From: Scleroderma bovista
Taxonomy: Eukaryota > Basidiomycota > Agaricomycetes > Boletales > Sclerodermataceae
Direction: 5' to 3'
DNA: 64,000 nucleotides
Assembly (NCBI GenBank): GCA_037178675.1
Contig: JAYMGJ010000267.1
Span: 62,001 to 126,000, forward strand
In this document: positions 1 through 12,206 of the stretch, one piece after another
How positions within the stretch are numbered: position 1 is the stretch's first letter
Layout: each line of letters starts with the position of its first letter
Notes under the pieces: model-generated
Told to the model about the DNA's origin: nothing
Seen by the model: the letters and a program-made list of their open reading frames with translations, nothing else
Database searches by the model: none
Translations under genes and position numbers: made by a program

Positions 1-1725
1 TGGGCCCTGTACTTAGCTCGAATCTTGCCCGCCATAACTTTGGTCTACTGAGACTTGCTGGTGCTGTACCCACCACCACCGGGAGCAGTAGAACCGGCAC
101 TGCACTCAGGCTCATGAGACCTTTTGCCGCATCATCACCACCACCTCGTTGTATCCGGGACGACCATACCCTTCGGCGCCAACTGGGAGCTTGTCCAGTG
201 GATAACGATGTCGAGAATCCGCCAGCAGGTGCGTGGGTTTCAGTGCCACGGTACCCATCCCCATATTCTGGTGTGCCAAAGGTCTGACCACCACCGCAGC
301 GGCCAGGAGAATGCGCAGACGAGGACCACCTGTCGAACCATGGGTTGTCACTCTCCTGTAGCTTTTCGTGGCCCATCCTTGGTTCGAATCACTCTCATTC
401 TCTCCACTACTGGCGAGAGACAACTGTAGTCAGGCAATCAATCCATTTCCCTGGAGATTATTCAATAGATCACTACTCACCATTTCTCTGAGATGCATCG
501 CGGTTAATCCTAGCTAAAGTGCAGTACCTGTACTGAAATCAAGCGGTTTGTGTTTCCCGAGTTGGAAAGTGGTTCGGGCTTTTGGCGACCCTCACCCGGG
601 CTGACGGGCCGCGACTATGATAGGAAATTCACTTCTGGTCTCCTTGAAAGGACCGGATCGCAGGCTATGCTTTGCGTTTAGTTTTCCAACATGCATAATT
701 GGGCCTAAGACAAGGTACCACGTACATAACTCTGAACTCAGGGCGGATCTGTGGATTACTTCGAACCACCTATGATGCGTCGACGACCCCAACTTATACT
801 CCTGGCTAATCTCGCCTCCTGAATCTCTTTTTTCTCCCAACCTCCCATCACTCCAGTTACTTAAATCGACACCTAACATGAAACTTGCTTCGCACCCTGA
901 AGGATTTTCAAGGACTCGCACGCCTGGCCAATGCAGATATCAGGAACAAAAAAAATACATCATGGGTGAGTCCCGTTTTGAAAAACGCATCAGAGACGAT
1001 AACAAACACTGACATATGCATATGTCCCTCGATTGAACATCTGACATCTGACAACTTTCCAAAGTGGTGTTCGTGCGCACCCAAGTTAGATTACCCATGT
1101 GCCCAATCTCAAGGCTGTCCTACTACTATACTGGTATGTCATTCCTACCATAGTCCATCGCCCTAACACGAGTTGCAATTGGGCTGGGTTCGTCAGTGTC
1201 ACAACATCGAGCGTTTGTCATGCTGCCATATCATTTTGATATTGGAAAGCTGGAGGCGATGCTCTTGGATACTAAGACGCTGTCATGGCAAGAACCTAGC
1301 ACACACTCCACTTCCACTTGTAGGAAGTCACGGTGTGCTTTTATCGCTGATATGAGTGACAGTCTATATCAGAGGATGCGGTGCTAAGGGTACTACTAGT
1401 TCAGGACTGGCTGAACGGTCACAACCTCTGGCGTCCACCTGAACTTGATGCACCCCACTAAGTGGCAATGCACTTCCCTCTTGCTCTCTGGCCTAATACT
1501 TTATCCATCATCATTCCTCAGCCAGACAGGTGTCCTGATGGTCGTGATTGCCGATATTCCCAGTACTGGCCAAGCCTACAAAGGCATCATTAAGGGGGCA
1601 GACAGTGTGCATTAAAGCAGTGAAGTCTTCATTGAGAGGACTATAAATCAACACATGATGCTCAATAGCTCTGTCGTCATTGGTCTGACCTGACTTCATC
1701 TCCCTTGATTTCGACCTCACTGGGT
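1..1725. other. No confident gene
   Basis: Only short overlapping open frames of up to about 109 codons occur on both strands, with no recognisable domain. A possible short first exon begins with an ATG at 878 and runs to a GT donor near 963, but no convincing continuation was found. The stretch may be intergenic or worn-out transposon sequence. Confidence 0.4.
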
Positions 1726-2583
1726 GCTTCTCAGCTGAACTGTATGCTGATATCTATGTCATGCGTCCACAATTGCAAGTATCCTTCGCGTCTTACATAT
1801 TATCGCTTCAGCAATCTCACTCTTACCAGAGATATTTCTAAATGTCTTAGTGTCGCAGGTTTCAGTAAGATTCCCTTTTTAAGATAGCATCCTCGTGTTT
1901 TAACCCTCAGGATTTCAATCATAGCAATCCTATATTACGACTATATGCTCACATTTGGAGGGGAAATCGAACGGTTCTGGAAATGGCCGCGACGATCTTG
2001 GCCCTTTGTGCTCTTCGTCGCTATTCGATATATCATGGTCTTAGGCTACATCCCAATGTTTTTATTTGCATATTGGAATTTGTCTCGCAAGGTATGTTGG
2101 GCATTCTACCTGCGCCTAATCTTCCTGCTGATATACAACTGTTAGTGGTAAGCCCCTTCACCACCCGTGGTATGCTATTCTATTTTATTAACACTGGCAG
2201 GTGCGACATCCTAACGATCTACTTTGAACTACTTATGCTTGTGTCCCAAATAATTATAGCAGGTGTGTACCGAACCCATTCCCCATACAACTAACAGCTG
2301 ATGACTGCTAAGTACTCATGATCATACGCATCTCTGCCCTTTATAACCAAAGTCGGCCCATTCTGATCTTGCTCGTAATTCTTTTGCTTGTCACGATCAT
2401 TGTTGCTTGTGTACGTGTGACTCACTCATGTCATTGCATATCACTGTGCTGATTGCAGTCTGATGGACAGTGGGGCGCAGTCTCTAGTAGAACATCGGTT
2501 AAAATACGAGTACCATCAATACCTTGGAGCCTGACTGGCGAGTCTAAGACCTGCGCCTCTGATGTACGCCCTACACCCAAACA
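1726..2583 (+). CDS. DUF6533-domain membrane protein, partial/uncertain model
   Basis: The segment 1911-2091 encodes a tyrosine/aspartate-led helix followed by YDYMLTFGGEIERFWKW and an aromatic membrane segment. This resembles the DUF6533 domain at the N terminus of many basidiomycete multi-span membrane proteins. It joins in frame to an upstream exon ending at 1858 across a 52-nt GT-AG intron (1859-1910). Downstream pieces (about 2201-2262 and 2310-2400) encode further hydrophobic stretches, including a RISALYNQSRPILILL-like segment typical of the later helices. The start codon, the other splice sites and the 3' end are not resolved. No function is known for the family. It may be a fragment, because no complete reading frame of the usual ~300 residues could be assembled. 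Confidence 0.45.
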
Positions 2584-4100
2584 GTAAGTCATCCTTTATC
2601 ATATCTATATTATTCACATTAAAGACTTCATTGAAAGGGTTCGAGGTATGTCATTTAAAAATGAGAATTCAATTTATCCATTGACAAATTGTATTGGAAT
2701 ATTATGGGTATCTATTTGCATCTTGAATTCTAAGATCTGGGAATAGCATGGGGGGCACAGCTAATGTTTGACATTGTTGTTTTCACTCTCACACTATGGA
2801 AATTTTGGTGTTCAAGAATATCAGGGAGAGGAAACCTGTTGGATGTGTTCATGAGGGATGGCAAGTATCTTCAACAGTGACAGCTTTCCGATTGTATGAC
2901 TGATAGATTTGTATGTATTTGGATGGTACCAGGTTGCATGTACTTTGCATAAGCACAAGAGTCTGTCCAAGCTTGTATAGATGTGATTACTAACAATGGT
3001 CCATTGTCACAGGGTATTGTCAGCAGCTAATATAGGGAGTATCATTGTGAATACAGTGAGTTTTACATGTTACTTCTTCTGCTTTATTCAACCTGACATG
3101 GGACCAGACAGTCAAAGTGAGCACTAGTAAAAGTATTCTATGGTCTTGAACATATTTCATCCTGCTTTCATTACTCCCACCACAGGATTCTCTGCATGGT
3201 CTTGTTTCGGCATTAACAAATGTGTAAGTGATGTTTGCATCAGTGCATTAGCATGGTGGGCTGATCTGTGTGGCCACATTCTACCTCCACTATTACTGAC
3301 TCATCCATGGCCCTCAGAAAACTTTGAGCCCATGTTAGGCTGTCAACAATTATGATTTGGAGACTTATACTCAATCTTAGGGACTACAGTTTATCAACAA
3401 CACCTGGAGTATCATCGTCTCAGTTACTGTCAGGTGGAGACCTGAGGGCTCTCATGTTTGCTCATGGATTTGGTCACCATGAAAGTGTTGGCCCAACAAT
3501 TCCAACAGGCACCATAGTTTGATTTGCAGAGATATTGGTGCAAGTATGGAAACTTATATAGAAAGGTGGTGGTCTGCACAGGGAAGGTCTAGCCTAAGGA
3601 AGGGAAAAGGAGGATACCTGTAGGGTAACCTCAGTATGCTGGCAAGCTACTGAGGGACTATGGTAATAGACTCTACTGTATGTGCATTTTATGCTTATGT
3701 AAGTAAGTAAACAAACCATAACAGTTCTGTTTATCTCCAACAACTTACAAACTAACCATTTAATTTTGTGAGTATACAGATGGTATTGCATGTCAGAAGT
3801 GTTTGCCCAATGACCTAGCGTTGTCATAATGGTGTGCTGTCAAGCCCAGACTCATCTGAGCAGTATCAGGTGTCATTAGTTTAAATTCTAATCTTTGTGC
3901 TTCAGTCTGAGACAAGATAAGAGAAGCAAAGGCAATAGCAATGAGCAGAGAGTGAGTGGGTGAAGGCGCGCAGTGCCTTACGGTCATGATCAAAACAAAC
4001 CTAAAGGAGACAAGCGTGAGCTGCGTTACCCAGAAAGGTAGGCCTGACACAACGAGGCCATGCTCAGATCCCTTAGGCTAGGAGGGGCGACTTTACTCAC
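2584..4100. other. No confident gene
   Basis: Short open frames only, none with recognisable content. A 49-bp segment at 3694-3742 is shared with 19342-19391 and is listed separately. The rest looks like unassigned AT-rich intergenic DNA. Confidence 0.4.
3694..3742 (-). repeat. Short dispersed repeat, LTR-end-like
   Basis: A segment with GTAAGTAAGTAAACAAAC and ACAGTTCTGTTTAT also occurs at 19342-19391. Read on the minus strand both copies begin TGTTGRAG, resembling the 5' end of the copia LTR at 24163. They may be remnants of a related LTR, but no matching second end or target duplication was found. Confidence 0.35.
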
Positions 4101-5690
4101 TCAACAATCTGGGGGCATAGCAATTCTCGTGAATTCTAGCGCCATTTTGGGCAGCATGGCTTGCATGTAAGGCGCTAGAATTTGGTTGTGTTTTCGTAGG
4201 TATAACCTGAAGGCATCACTGGCCCATCGGCCTTTGACTTTCATGACATTGAAGGGAATGCCTCTTAGTAGATACTCCAATGTAGCGCCTATCCTGATTC
4301 CGTGACCCTGTATGTCATCATAGCCTGCCATTTTTGTGGCCTTTTTTAGGTGCGAAATGAAAGTTTGTCAAGTTAAAGGACGGTAGGAGCTGTCTTTCTT
4401 GTATGCGAAGAGCAGGCCATTAATGGGGGGACTGTTGACTTCGAGATGGTTGTTAAAGGCGGTTAGTGGGTCAGTTGGGCCATTTTGTCGTGCCCAGTTG
4501 ACTTCCTCTCCATTCTGGCTGGATTTGGTCCACAGGAGCAAGAAGACTTTGGTGTGGAATCCATTTCTGTCAGTGTCGTCTCAAACTTGAGTGAGAGTGA
4601 TATGTTCTGCAGGATTGAAAGCATTTAGCTGCCTAAGTGTGAACTCGCCCACTCTCACAGCAGAATAAAAAATGGTGGTTAGACACGTGAAAAACACTGT
4701 GTCGAATGGTTCATTCAGCATGAGAGTCTTTCTGATGGCCACAATTATTTCTGCAGTGATGGGTTGTCACCGGTCTTGTTTCGTAGTGGGGGCTAGCTTT
4801 GCTGCACCTTTCAACATTGTTGAGATTTGATCTTCGTGTAATGCCCATGGTAAGCCATTCACTGTATGCCAGGCGGCTGTCTGTGGGGTTTCTTTTACTG
4901 GGTATATACTTTATGAAGACCCTATGGGGAGGGGACACCAGGATTGCATGGATCTGTCAGAAGGATCTGTTGGTGGGTTTGTTGTTGCTGCGTCCCTTCT
5001 GCCAGGCTTCGACGACTCCTTGATTATTGCCATAAACTGTGAGCAGTGTGCTGGAGGAGTCAATGGTTAACAGAATTCGGATTAGCATCTTGAAGGCGAT
5101 GCTCTCAGCCCACCCGATGTCTCGCTCGTCTCTTTTCCATTCTTTGTGAAGCCTCCATGCACACCATCTGTCCCTGATGGTGACTGCCAGTCCGAAACTG
5201 GAGCTGGCATCTGAGAAAGCATTGAGGTCGAGAGAATGAGTATGGTGGGGGATGGGAAGTGGGGGGCTGGAGATCAGTGTGTTGCACCACCACTGCAGGT
5301 CAGCTGTCAGGCCATGTGGGGGGGTGTGAGGCATGAATGGATTGCTGCCAAAGATGCCTAGCATGGCCTGTAGTGATGTTAGGTAAGCGCTACCTTCAGG
5401 GATGGTCAGGGATGCATGCGATAAGCGTCCATGTAGTTTTTGCACATCTTCCAATGTGTGTTTGGCTGATTTAAACCACTCCTTTATTGCCAATAGGTAC
5501 TTGTCGCACTTCCCATGTGTTAGCACAACAGTTTTATTTTCTAAATCCCATTTGAAACCCATGAAAATGGGCTTTGAGGAGAAAGGGGTATTTTTGGTGG
5601 GTTCCCACAGGATGCCAAGCTGGTCTGAAATGAAATTGACATGCTCCATGGCAAAGGTAAACCCTAAGGTGGGTGCCATGTCCTTTGTTC
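4101..5690 (-). pseudogene. DIRS-type retroelement: RT 3' part, RNase H and tyrosine recombinase
   Basis: Reading right to left, 5679-4957 encodes the region just after the RT catalytic loop (LGILWEPTK, then FMGFKWDLENKTVVL) and an RNase H domain (DASSSFGLAV, then WAESIAF, then YGNNQGVVEAW). The frame continues past a stop to FIKYIPSKRNPTDS, the usual end of DIRS RNase H. Further down, 4331-4101 encodes a tyrosine recombinase C terminus with HGIRIG, GRWASDAF and the final tyrosine context. RT plus tyrosine recombinase defines DIRS-like elements, which integrate by recombination and not with a DDE enzyme. The same frame is broken by TGA at 4957-4959, 4581-4583 and 4368-4370. A conserved Asp of RNase H (expected GDN) reads GNN. 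The upstream RT motifs and element ends were not found, so it is a dead, truncated copy. Confidence 0.8.
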
Positions 5691-6218
5691 CCGAGGCCCA
5701 ATGGGAAGAGTTTGAGGCATTTCATGACAAACTTGACCCTCCCTCCCCGGCATCCACTCACTCACAAAAAGTGTCTTGGCGACCATTGCACCCCACAACA
5801 GCACCTCTGTCCTGGGCACAAGCCTTTTCTCAGCCAGACACTGTTCCCATGGTCTTAATGCCCAGCATCATGTCGCAATCTACATCAAGTTCTGAGCCAC
5901 CTACTATGCCTCTTTTCCTTTCCAATGGATGGGCCACTTCCACAGTGTCAAGCAGTGTGTTTGAGAGACCCATCTCAGAGGATATCATGGGCAATAATGT
6001 AGTATATCTATATCATGACTCTGTTTCTCGTCGCTTACTAACATGAAGTTGACATAGGATACAACTAACACTATGGCTGTCAAGCGCCACCACTGCCATA
6101 CTAGTAGCAGTACATCGAGCAGATCAATCAGCTGTCCACCACAGAAGAAACACCTTGGGAACATATTTTCTTCCCCCAATCGTGATCAGCTCAAAGAAGT
6201 GTTACAGTCTGGAGGCGC
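5691..6218. other. No confident gene
   Basis: The 214-codon plus-strand frame at 5402-6046 lies antisense to the DIRS remnant and has no recognisable domain. The segment may be the 5' part of the DIRS element (gag or RT start), too decayed to recognise. Confidence 0.35.
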
Positions 6219-8547
6219 TGTGCGCCTAAGTGAGGGAAGAAGTCAGAACAACCAACAACCAACACCAAATGACAGCAAAATGCGAGTGGTGGTCTTCCTT
6301 TGTGGTTCTGGTATTTAATCTCCTCAGGGGGATGTGCTGCACGCCTTCAGGCAGGATGCAGGAGGGAAGGGAAGGGCTTCTGATGGGGATGGAATGTGAC
6401 TTGGGATGGTATTGACTCCTCTTCAGCCTACCACAGTGGTTAGGAAGAGTCCTGGGATAGAAGAGCGATGATAGATTGATGATAGGGGGGTAATAGCAGT
6501 GATGGAGCAACAGGGAAGCAAGGGGACAGTTCCTGCTTCAAGAATGCGATGGACAGTGATGGGATGGAGTGGACAGTGATGCTAGACTGAGCTTGAGCCT
6601 AGAGAAATGATCAGATACAAGATATATCTGATAAACAGCATTATAGGAGCTTTAGGCCAGCACTGAGTGACCTACAAGTCCAAAGACAGAGATAGAGCTT
6701 ATAGACAGTTAGGGAGAGTGAATGTGGTCGCTTTATTGAGGGGGAAGCAGACACTTCCTTGCAGCCTTTGGCTGCTGGTTTATATACAGGAGGGGCTGTG
6801 GCCCTGTAAGCACAAATGACTAAGTGCTTGGTAAGAGATTGGTAAGAGATTGATAAGCAGTGTAATCAGGCTGAGTCATCAATGGGGAGAGCCTGAACAA
6901 GCTGCTGAGTCAAGGGAAAGAGCAAAAACATAGGTAAAAAGGGGTGCATAATCAAGAATATGGAAAAATCATTGCATGGGGCCCAAAAGAGAGGGGGGGA
7001 AAGCATGGGATGAGTAGATCAAAGCTAAATGAGCATATGCGATGACATAATGCATATGAATCATAGGGGCATGAGTCATGAATTGATAAGCAGCATGATA
7101 AGCATGATTTGAAGGATGATTGGTAAGTGATTGGTAAGGGGAGTAATGGGGATTAGTAATGCCAAGAGGGGATGAATAATGCGCAGCAGAGTGAGTCAGA
7201 GTGAGCCAGAGTGACTCTGTGTTACTCAGACAGAAGGGAAGCACAACTTGTGATTGATTGAACTTTAGATCTGGAGATGAGCTTCTGAAGCAGTGCCACT
7301 GATGGGAGTGGCTGGGGGATAATAAAAGAATTGATCCGACCAGAAGAGCAGTGTCAGGGGGCCTGGAATGACAAGTAGAGTCACAGCTGGTCACAGAGTG
7401 TCACAAATCCCTTGGATTGAGCTTCTGTAGAGCAAAAATGCGAAATTTGGTGCTCCCGAAGTGCAGTCTTCCCTTGAGCAGTAAGGGGAAGGTTCTGTAC
7501 TCTATTAGGGCTACTAAGAAGGGTTCTAGAGCACTGTTTCATTTGTGTTTGTTGTGGGATAGCAGGGAAGTGAAACATGAATAGCGGATTCGACGTGTCC
7601 AGGGAAGTGAGATGAATGATAGAGGGAGATGGATGTGACAGGACTCTGGGATGAAATGACCATATGCAGAGGACTCAGGAGACACAGAGACAACCAGGTA
7701 TGAATTTTCAAGTCTAACAATAGACTTGAGACAACCAAAGTACGTGTGCGATGCAGGACTGATGAGGAGAACGCACTGACCAAGAACGAGAGGGACTGGG
7801 GGAGCAGGCTGGGAAGATATGTACCAGACAGTACACAGGAGCTCAGGGAGAGGCTGTCCCAAGAGCAGGACATAGTTGAGGTCTGCTGCAATAGCGGAGA
7901 AATGTTCCAGAGAAAATGTGGACTCCATAGTGAGTGATGAAGCAGGTGTCTGGATTGCAGGTGGAATATCTCCATGGGAAATAAATGGATTTACATCGGA
8001 ACTTGACAGGCAGATAGACCATGGTCTAGGCTCCATGATGGTATAGTCACATGATTGATAGCTTCAAAAACGGCGGAGCTATTCAAAATATCGGAATGCC
8101 GGCACTGGGCGCCTAAATGTGACATTTGGGCACTAAAATGATTCTTCCTTTTCTCCTTCATTTCTCTATTGTTTCTTGTGCTTCTTTGGTTGTTCTGGTA
8201 TGGGAGTTGGACTGCAGTAGGTTGCATCCCTCTCTCATACCAAAATGATCATCATTCCTTGGATTCTTCTGCTTCTTGGCAGTTCTCATGTGAGGGATGA
8301 CTGCTGGACGTCAGCAGTCATCTCTTGCTCCAGAATAGTCATTCTTGTGTGATAGATGGCTACAACAAGCTTGTATTCATTCCTCGCATAAGGATAGTCT
8401 TGACTTTGCATGATATGGATAGCGAGGGCTGTCTGTATCCCTCAAGTCGGGACAATCTTTCAACAGATCTTGGGTGCGTTCTTCGCATTAATTTCATCGG
8501 CTAACTTTCTCCATGTCCACAGTACCAAACACATTTGGTGCGTGACA
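6219..8547 (-). mobile_element. Solo 2.3-kb LTR of the gypsy-3 family
   Basis: A 2,329-bp unit begins TGTGCGCCTAAG and ends GCGTGACA. It matches 58176-60507 along its full length and 42548-44273 in part. At 58176 the same edge is followed by a primer-binding site and a gag gene, which identifies the unit as the LTR of the old Ty3/gypsy element (minus orientation, sense end TGTCA). No internal region adjoins this copy, so it is best read as a solo LTR. The 5-bp flanks (GGCGC left, GCACC right) do not match, so no target duplication is preserved. An open frame of up to 165 codons at 7539-8036 (minus) is an LTR-internal frame, not called as a gene. Confidence 0.75.
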
Positions 8548-8611
8548 GCACCTGTGAATTTGATGTAAGAAAAGGTGAGCCACATAAAGTCACAGCAGGC
8601 AATGTACTCAT

Positions 8612-9479
8612 ATGAGTGCAGTCTTTCAGCAGAATATCATGCAAGTAGACTTCTATCCCATCCCTGTATGCAATCTCAACAAACTCATTTGCACCAAGAT
8701 GGCATTCGATATCAAGACAGCAGAGCTGTTCTCCGGCAACATCAGGCTTGACCGCTCAACTGATGCCATTCTTGGAGTCAGCGCATTCAAGACAGCCCAA
8801 TCTGCACAACTGACGCTCTCACCTCTCACACGCTCTGGCATGGGTTCTAGCCCCAACTATGAAATCGTCCTAAAGCGACCTTATATCAATGACAATCCTG
8901 AAGAACCTGCTGGACCTCCATTCAGCCGGTTTGCCCTTAAAGACAAGTTGAACATACTCTACCGTGAAGCCAATGTTTTGTATTGGGCCAAAGCCCTACT
9001 GAAGATGACATATGAATTCATTGACCACGCTGTTGATTCTGCCATGGAACCACCTCCTTTTGACATCCCTCATCTGCATTTCGTGGATGCAGGTCTATTG
9101 TTGGCCTACTTGAATACACCAGCAACCACCAAGGATGGTGGTTTGCTGTTGGTAAAAACCAGTGCCATAGTCAGCATGATGTACCTTGGCAAGGAACTCA
9201 TCCCTATCTCTTCAGATGGCGAGGTCTTTGTGAAGTATATTCACAATGGTGATGCGGCACCTTGTGACCTTTTGGATCCAGACATGGAGAATATTGCGCA
9301 GTTCCTAGCATTCATACAGCACATACAGTATGTCAAGACTGGCGGGCAGGTGTATATATCCAACTATCAAGGTATTTTTGTACTGATATTGGAACCATTG
9401 TGCTAACTTTATGATTGTATGTCCATCTCCAGGAAATGGCACCCTACTGACAGATCTGCAAATTCTCACTCATCCATAA
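8612..9479 (+). CDS. Alpha-type protein kinase domain protein, C-terminally truncated
   Basis: Exon 1 (8612-9371) and exon 2 (9433-9479) join across a 61-nt GT-AG intron, giving about 268 residues. The middle (LYREANVLYWAKALL, then PHLHFVDAGLLLAY) and the end (EVFVKYIHNGD, then FLAFIQHIQYVKTGG, SNYQGNGTLLTDLQILTHP) follow the fungal alpha-kinase pattern, an atypical Ser/Thr kinase fold expanded in agaricomycetes. The family normally continues past the THP motif into a Gly-rich stretch and a zinc-binding H..C...C tail. Here a TAA stops the protein directly after THP, while the frame stays open for about 18 more codons. The ATG at 8612 is the first in frame. The gene starts 64 bp right of the 2.3-kb LTR, so upstream exons may have been displaced. 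Probably a truncated paralogue or pseudogene. Confidence 0.6.
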
Positions 9480-9560
9480 GTTTTTGCCAACTGTGATGCT
9501 CTGCTAGCTGATGCTTTGTTCATCTAGGAGTGTTGGTCAGGGTCAGAGACTATTTAGTGA

Positions 9561-9721
9561 CATCAGGAAAATGGGGAAGAAAAGATAATCCATTATAATC
9601 TCTGGTGGAAGTTTTTTGTAGGGTGATAATCAATTACCTGGGCATATCTGGGCATATCTAGCATTATCTATTGCATGCTACAGTTATAATGGATTATCTT
9701 TTCTTCTTCATTTTCCTGATG
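9561..9721. mobile_element. Fold-back / MITE-like element
   Basis: A 38-bp terminal inverted repeat (9561-9598 and 9684-9721) contains AGATAATCCATTATAA with two mismatches between arms. The arms enclose about 85 bp that include a short GGGCATATCT duplication. Total size is 161 bp. No target duplication is visible. It could be a non-autonomous DNA transposon or a hairpin-forming sequence just downstream of the alpha-kinase gene. Confidence 0.55.
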
Positions 9722-9849
9722 GATGGGAATGTGCAAAAGGGGGTGGAGCTTTTCAAGAAACAACATGTTTGCAACAAGTTTTGTGGATGGGCAGGCTTTA
9801 AATTGGGTCCCTTCAGGTAGTAGATTCTACTATACATTTGGTGTTTAGG

Positions 9850-9990
9850 CTCACACAACGCTATGATTTGCGCTTTTTATATTTTGACTTTGACATGTTG
9901 ACTTGCACTTTTGATAATTTGACTTCGATACTCTGACTTGTGCTTTTGATACTTTGACTTCAACATTTTTGACTTCCACATTTCAAGTTT
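9850..9990. repeat. Degenerate TTTGACTT tandem repeat
   Basis: Several copies of a TTTGACTT/TTTGACATGTTGACTTG-like unit about 24-30 bp long occur in tandem (for example near 9885, 9918 and 9952). The unit length varies. Non-coding. Confidence 0.45.
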
Positions 9991-10084
9991 TCACTTGGGA
10001 AAAAAGTAATATGCAATCTACACTTCAAATTCGGAAAAACCCAATTTGCAAAGGGACAAATGAAGAGCGACAAACGACAAACAA

Positions 10085-10113
10085 AAAATGAAAAATGAAA
10101 AATGAAAAATGAA
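10085..10113 (+). repeat. AAAAATG short tandem repeat
   Basis: About four perfect copies of a 7-bp AAAAATG unit. Simple sequence repeat. Confidence 0.7.
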
Positions 10114-10177
10114 GTTTGCAAAGGGACAAACGGTGTTTGAAGTCCCACTGAAGGCATTTGCCAAATGAAGAATGACC

Positions 10178-10410
10178 AGCTAGCGCTGGTGCCTGCCTTT
10201 GGCAGGCAGCGCCAGGCAATGCTTATCCTAGTTTGCTAAGCAATGCTTATCCTATCTTGCCAGGCATAAAACCACAATACCTTTCAGACATTCTTACTAA
10301 ACATTTTCAATACCAATCACAAAAAAAATCAATGAATCAAATCAAATTTCTAAGCACTTCATTAAATACAACATTTGTAGTTTTAGTATTATTCTGTTCA
10401 TATTGGTTGT
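10178..10410 (-). mobile_element. Helitron 3'-terminal fragment, copy A
   Basis: Matches 12028-12260. The minus-strand 3' end shows a GC-rich hairpin (CCTGCC...GGCAGG inside GCGCTG...CAGCGC) followed by CTAGCTGG and then T. This agrees with the Helitron rule of a 3' hairpin and CTRR end inserted before T. The flanks of the two copies diverge within a few bases of that point. The helicase coding sequence is reduced to a short remnant, and downstream sequence matches 13140-13195, so the copy may be an internally deleted, non-autonomous derivative. Confidence 0.55.
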
Positions 10411-11540
10411 ACTACTCAGCTTGATGGCCAGTGCTTTGTGCTTGTTGATGTGAAGTTGGAGGGTGATATAATTGAATGAGAGAAATATTTCCATGGGAGT
10501 AGGCAGAAGCTTAGCTAGGCTCAGATCAGACAGAAGTAGGTGCAAGCAGACTGTGTTCCTCAAGACTTTATTCAAGCTATATACTGTGTAGGATCTGGGA
10601 TGGGGATAAGGTAGTCATCATTAAAATTCTACCATATTCACATGACATGTCACAGTGTGACACTCTGTTGCCCAGCCTCTCAAAGGCAAGCAACCAATAT
10701 CCTCCCTTCTGACCATAGGTTATTTGATGTGAACATGAATTTAATTGGGTATAAATACTAAGCTAATGGGTCAGCAAGCGGGGCACAATACACAGGACAA
10801 CTCGCTTTATCATATGTGAGGTGTGATTGGGTGGTACTGGTACTCCCTTTCATGTGTCATCAGTGAGGTGTGTGTCATACCTTGCATCATATTATCTGGC
10901 AAGTGGCGGTCATCGTCTCCTTTCTGACCTGCTCCCTCCACATCGCCAGGTGAATTCTCTTCCATTGAGTATGTAGCTCCTTTCTGACCTGCTTTCGACA
11001 CATCGCCAGATTCTTTGCTTTTTTGGTCATCTTTCAAGCCTCACCACTTCGCTTCGCATTTTTTCACCTAAGTGTATTTGTATTTCCAGCAAGTCTCTTG
11101 CTCCCTGTCATTGTATTTGTAGTCTGTTTCTCACTCATAGTGCTGCCTTCTGACTTGTCCCTACACCTGCGGAGGACCCATGGGGCTGTACACGCTCAAT
11201 TCCTATGTGTCCTGTTTCCTTCCTCAAGTGCCTCAACCCATTAGTGCTAAATAGAAATGTAAATGAATGGAACTATTGGTTATGGCAGACAGACTCCATG
11301 TCATTTACTGGGTTCAGGAGGGACTGCCTAATTTGCTGTTATCCTGCTGTCTGAGGCATGGAAATTAGCATCTGCATGCTCACAAAATTAATAACTTTCA
11401 CAACTCCTTTATACTATTGCAATTTATTGCATCATAATGTACCTTGACATGCTCCCTACAAAAGAGCACAACAGATTTTTTCTTTATGAATTGTGTTCAT
11501 TTTTCAGTGCAAAGTCATCCCTTGTCACATGATTATGGTA
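10411..11540. other. No confident gene
   Basis: AT-rich with short open frames only. A 24-bp unit around TCCTTTCTGACCTGCT is duplicated at about 10918 and 10979, each time followed by an ACATCGCCAG-containing segment, so there is a local ~60-bp tandem duplication. No recognised gene. Confidence 0.4.
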
Positions 11541-11995
11541 GAATTGTAGGGGATGCCCTATTTACCCTCTCTCATTATTTTCACAAAATGTATGAGCAGC
11601 AAAGTTGTCACATACATTGGTAATCAGTAATGATTTTGATTTCTAGTAACCCTTTAAAATAGCATAAGTATCTTAATTTCCAACATATTTTGAATCAAAT
11701 ACAGGGCTGCAGGGGAAGGGTATCTAATCACTCAGTTGTGTTGACAGCCTGTACTGAAATTGTTTCGCCCACTTTTGATTTCCAAGTGCCCAGTAGGTAA
11801 AGTGCTATGTTTGCACACGTTTGCCGCAGCAAGTGTATTTTTATTTATTGCATTTTCTCATGTCCAACACCATTACAGCATGGCCATGTGGTCAACGCAT
11901 CCAAATGAGGAATCCCACATGGCTCAACCGCTCGAAGCGACGCAGGCGAACTACACGAACTACTCGAACTACTCGAAATTCGCGGCGGGTAAGCT
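11540..11995. repeat. Long direct repeat, left copy
   Basis: This block recurs at about 13195-13794 in the same orientation, with the right copy carrying an extra internal duplication. Shared parts include the GGGATGCCCTATTTACC start, CAGGGCTGCAGGGGAAGGG and the TACTCGAACTACTCGAA end. The two copies flank the Helitron fragment of 12028-13140. They may be LTRs of an unrecognised element or a segmental duplication caused by Helitron activity. Confidence 0.5.
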
Positions 11996-12206
11996 TCGTC
12001 ACTTTTTCCTCGGCCAGTTCTTCTTTGACCAGCTAGCGCTGGTGCCTGCCTTCGGCAGGCAGCGCCAGGCAATGCTTATCCTAGTTTTCTGGGCAATGCT
12101 TATCCTACCTATTTTTGCCAGGCATATTAGTAAGGATAAAACCACAATACCTTTCAGACATTCAAGCTTAAACATTTTCAATTTGAATCACAAAAAAAAC
12201 AATGAA

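Noticed and set aside
112..429. Overlapping ~100-codon frames on both strands near the left edge
   Set aside because: No domain, no splice context and equal length on both strands; most likely chance open frames.
5402..6046. 214-codon plus-strand open frame
   Set aside because: It is antisense to the DIRS RT/RNase H sequence on the minus strand, which carries recognisable motifs.
7539..8036. 165-codon minus-strand frame in the 2.3-kb LTR as a host gene
   Set aside because: It is part of a repeated LTR and its copies differ in length; kept only as a finding about the LTR.
6219..8547. Solo-LTR target duplication
   Set aside because: The flanking 5-mers GGCGC and GCACC do not match, so no duplication is claimed.
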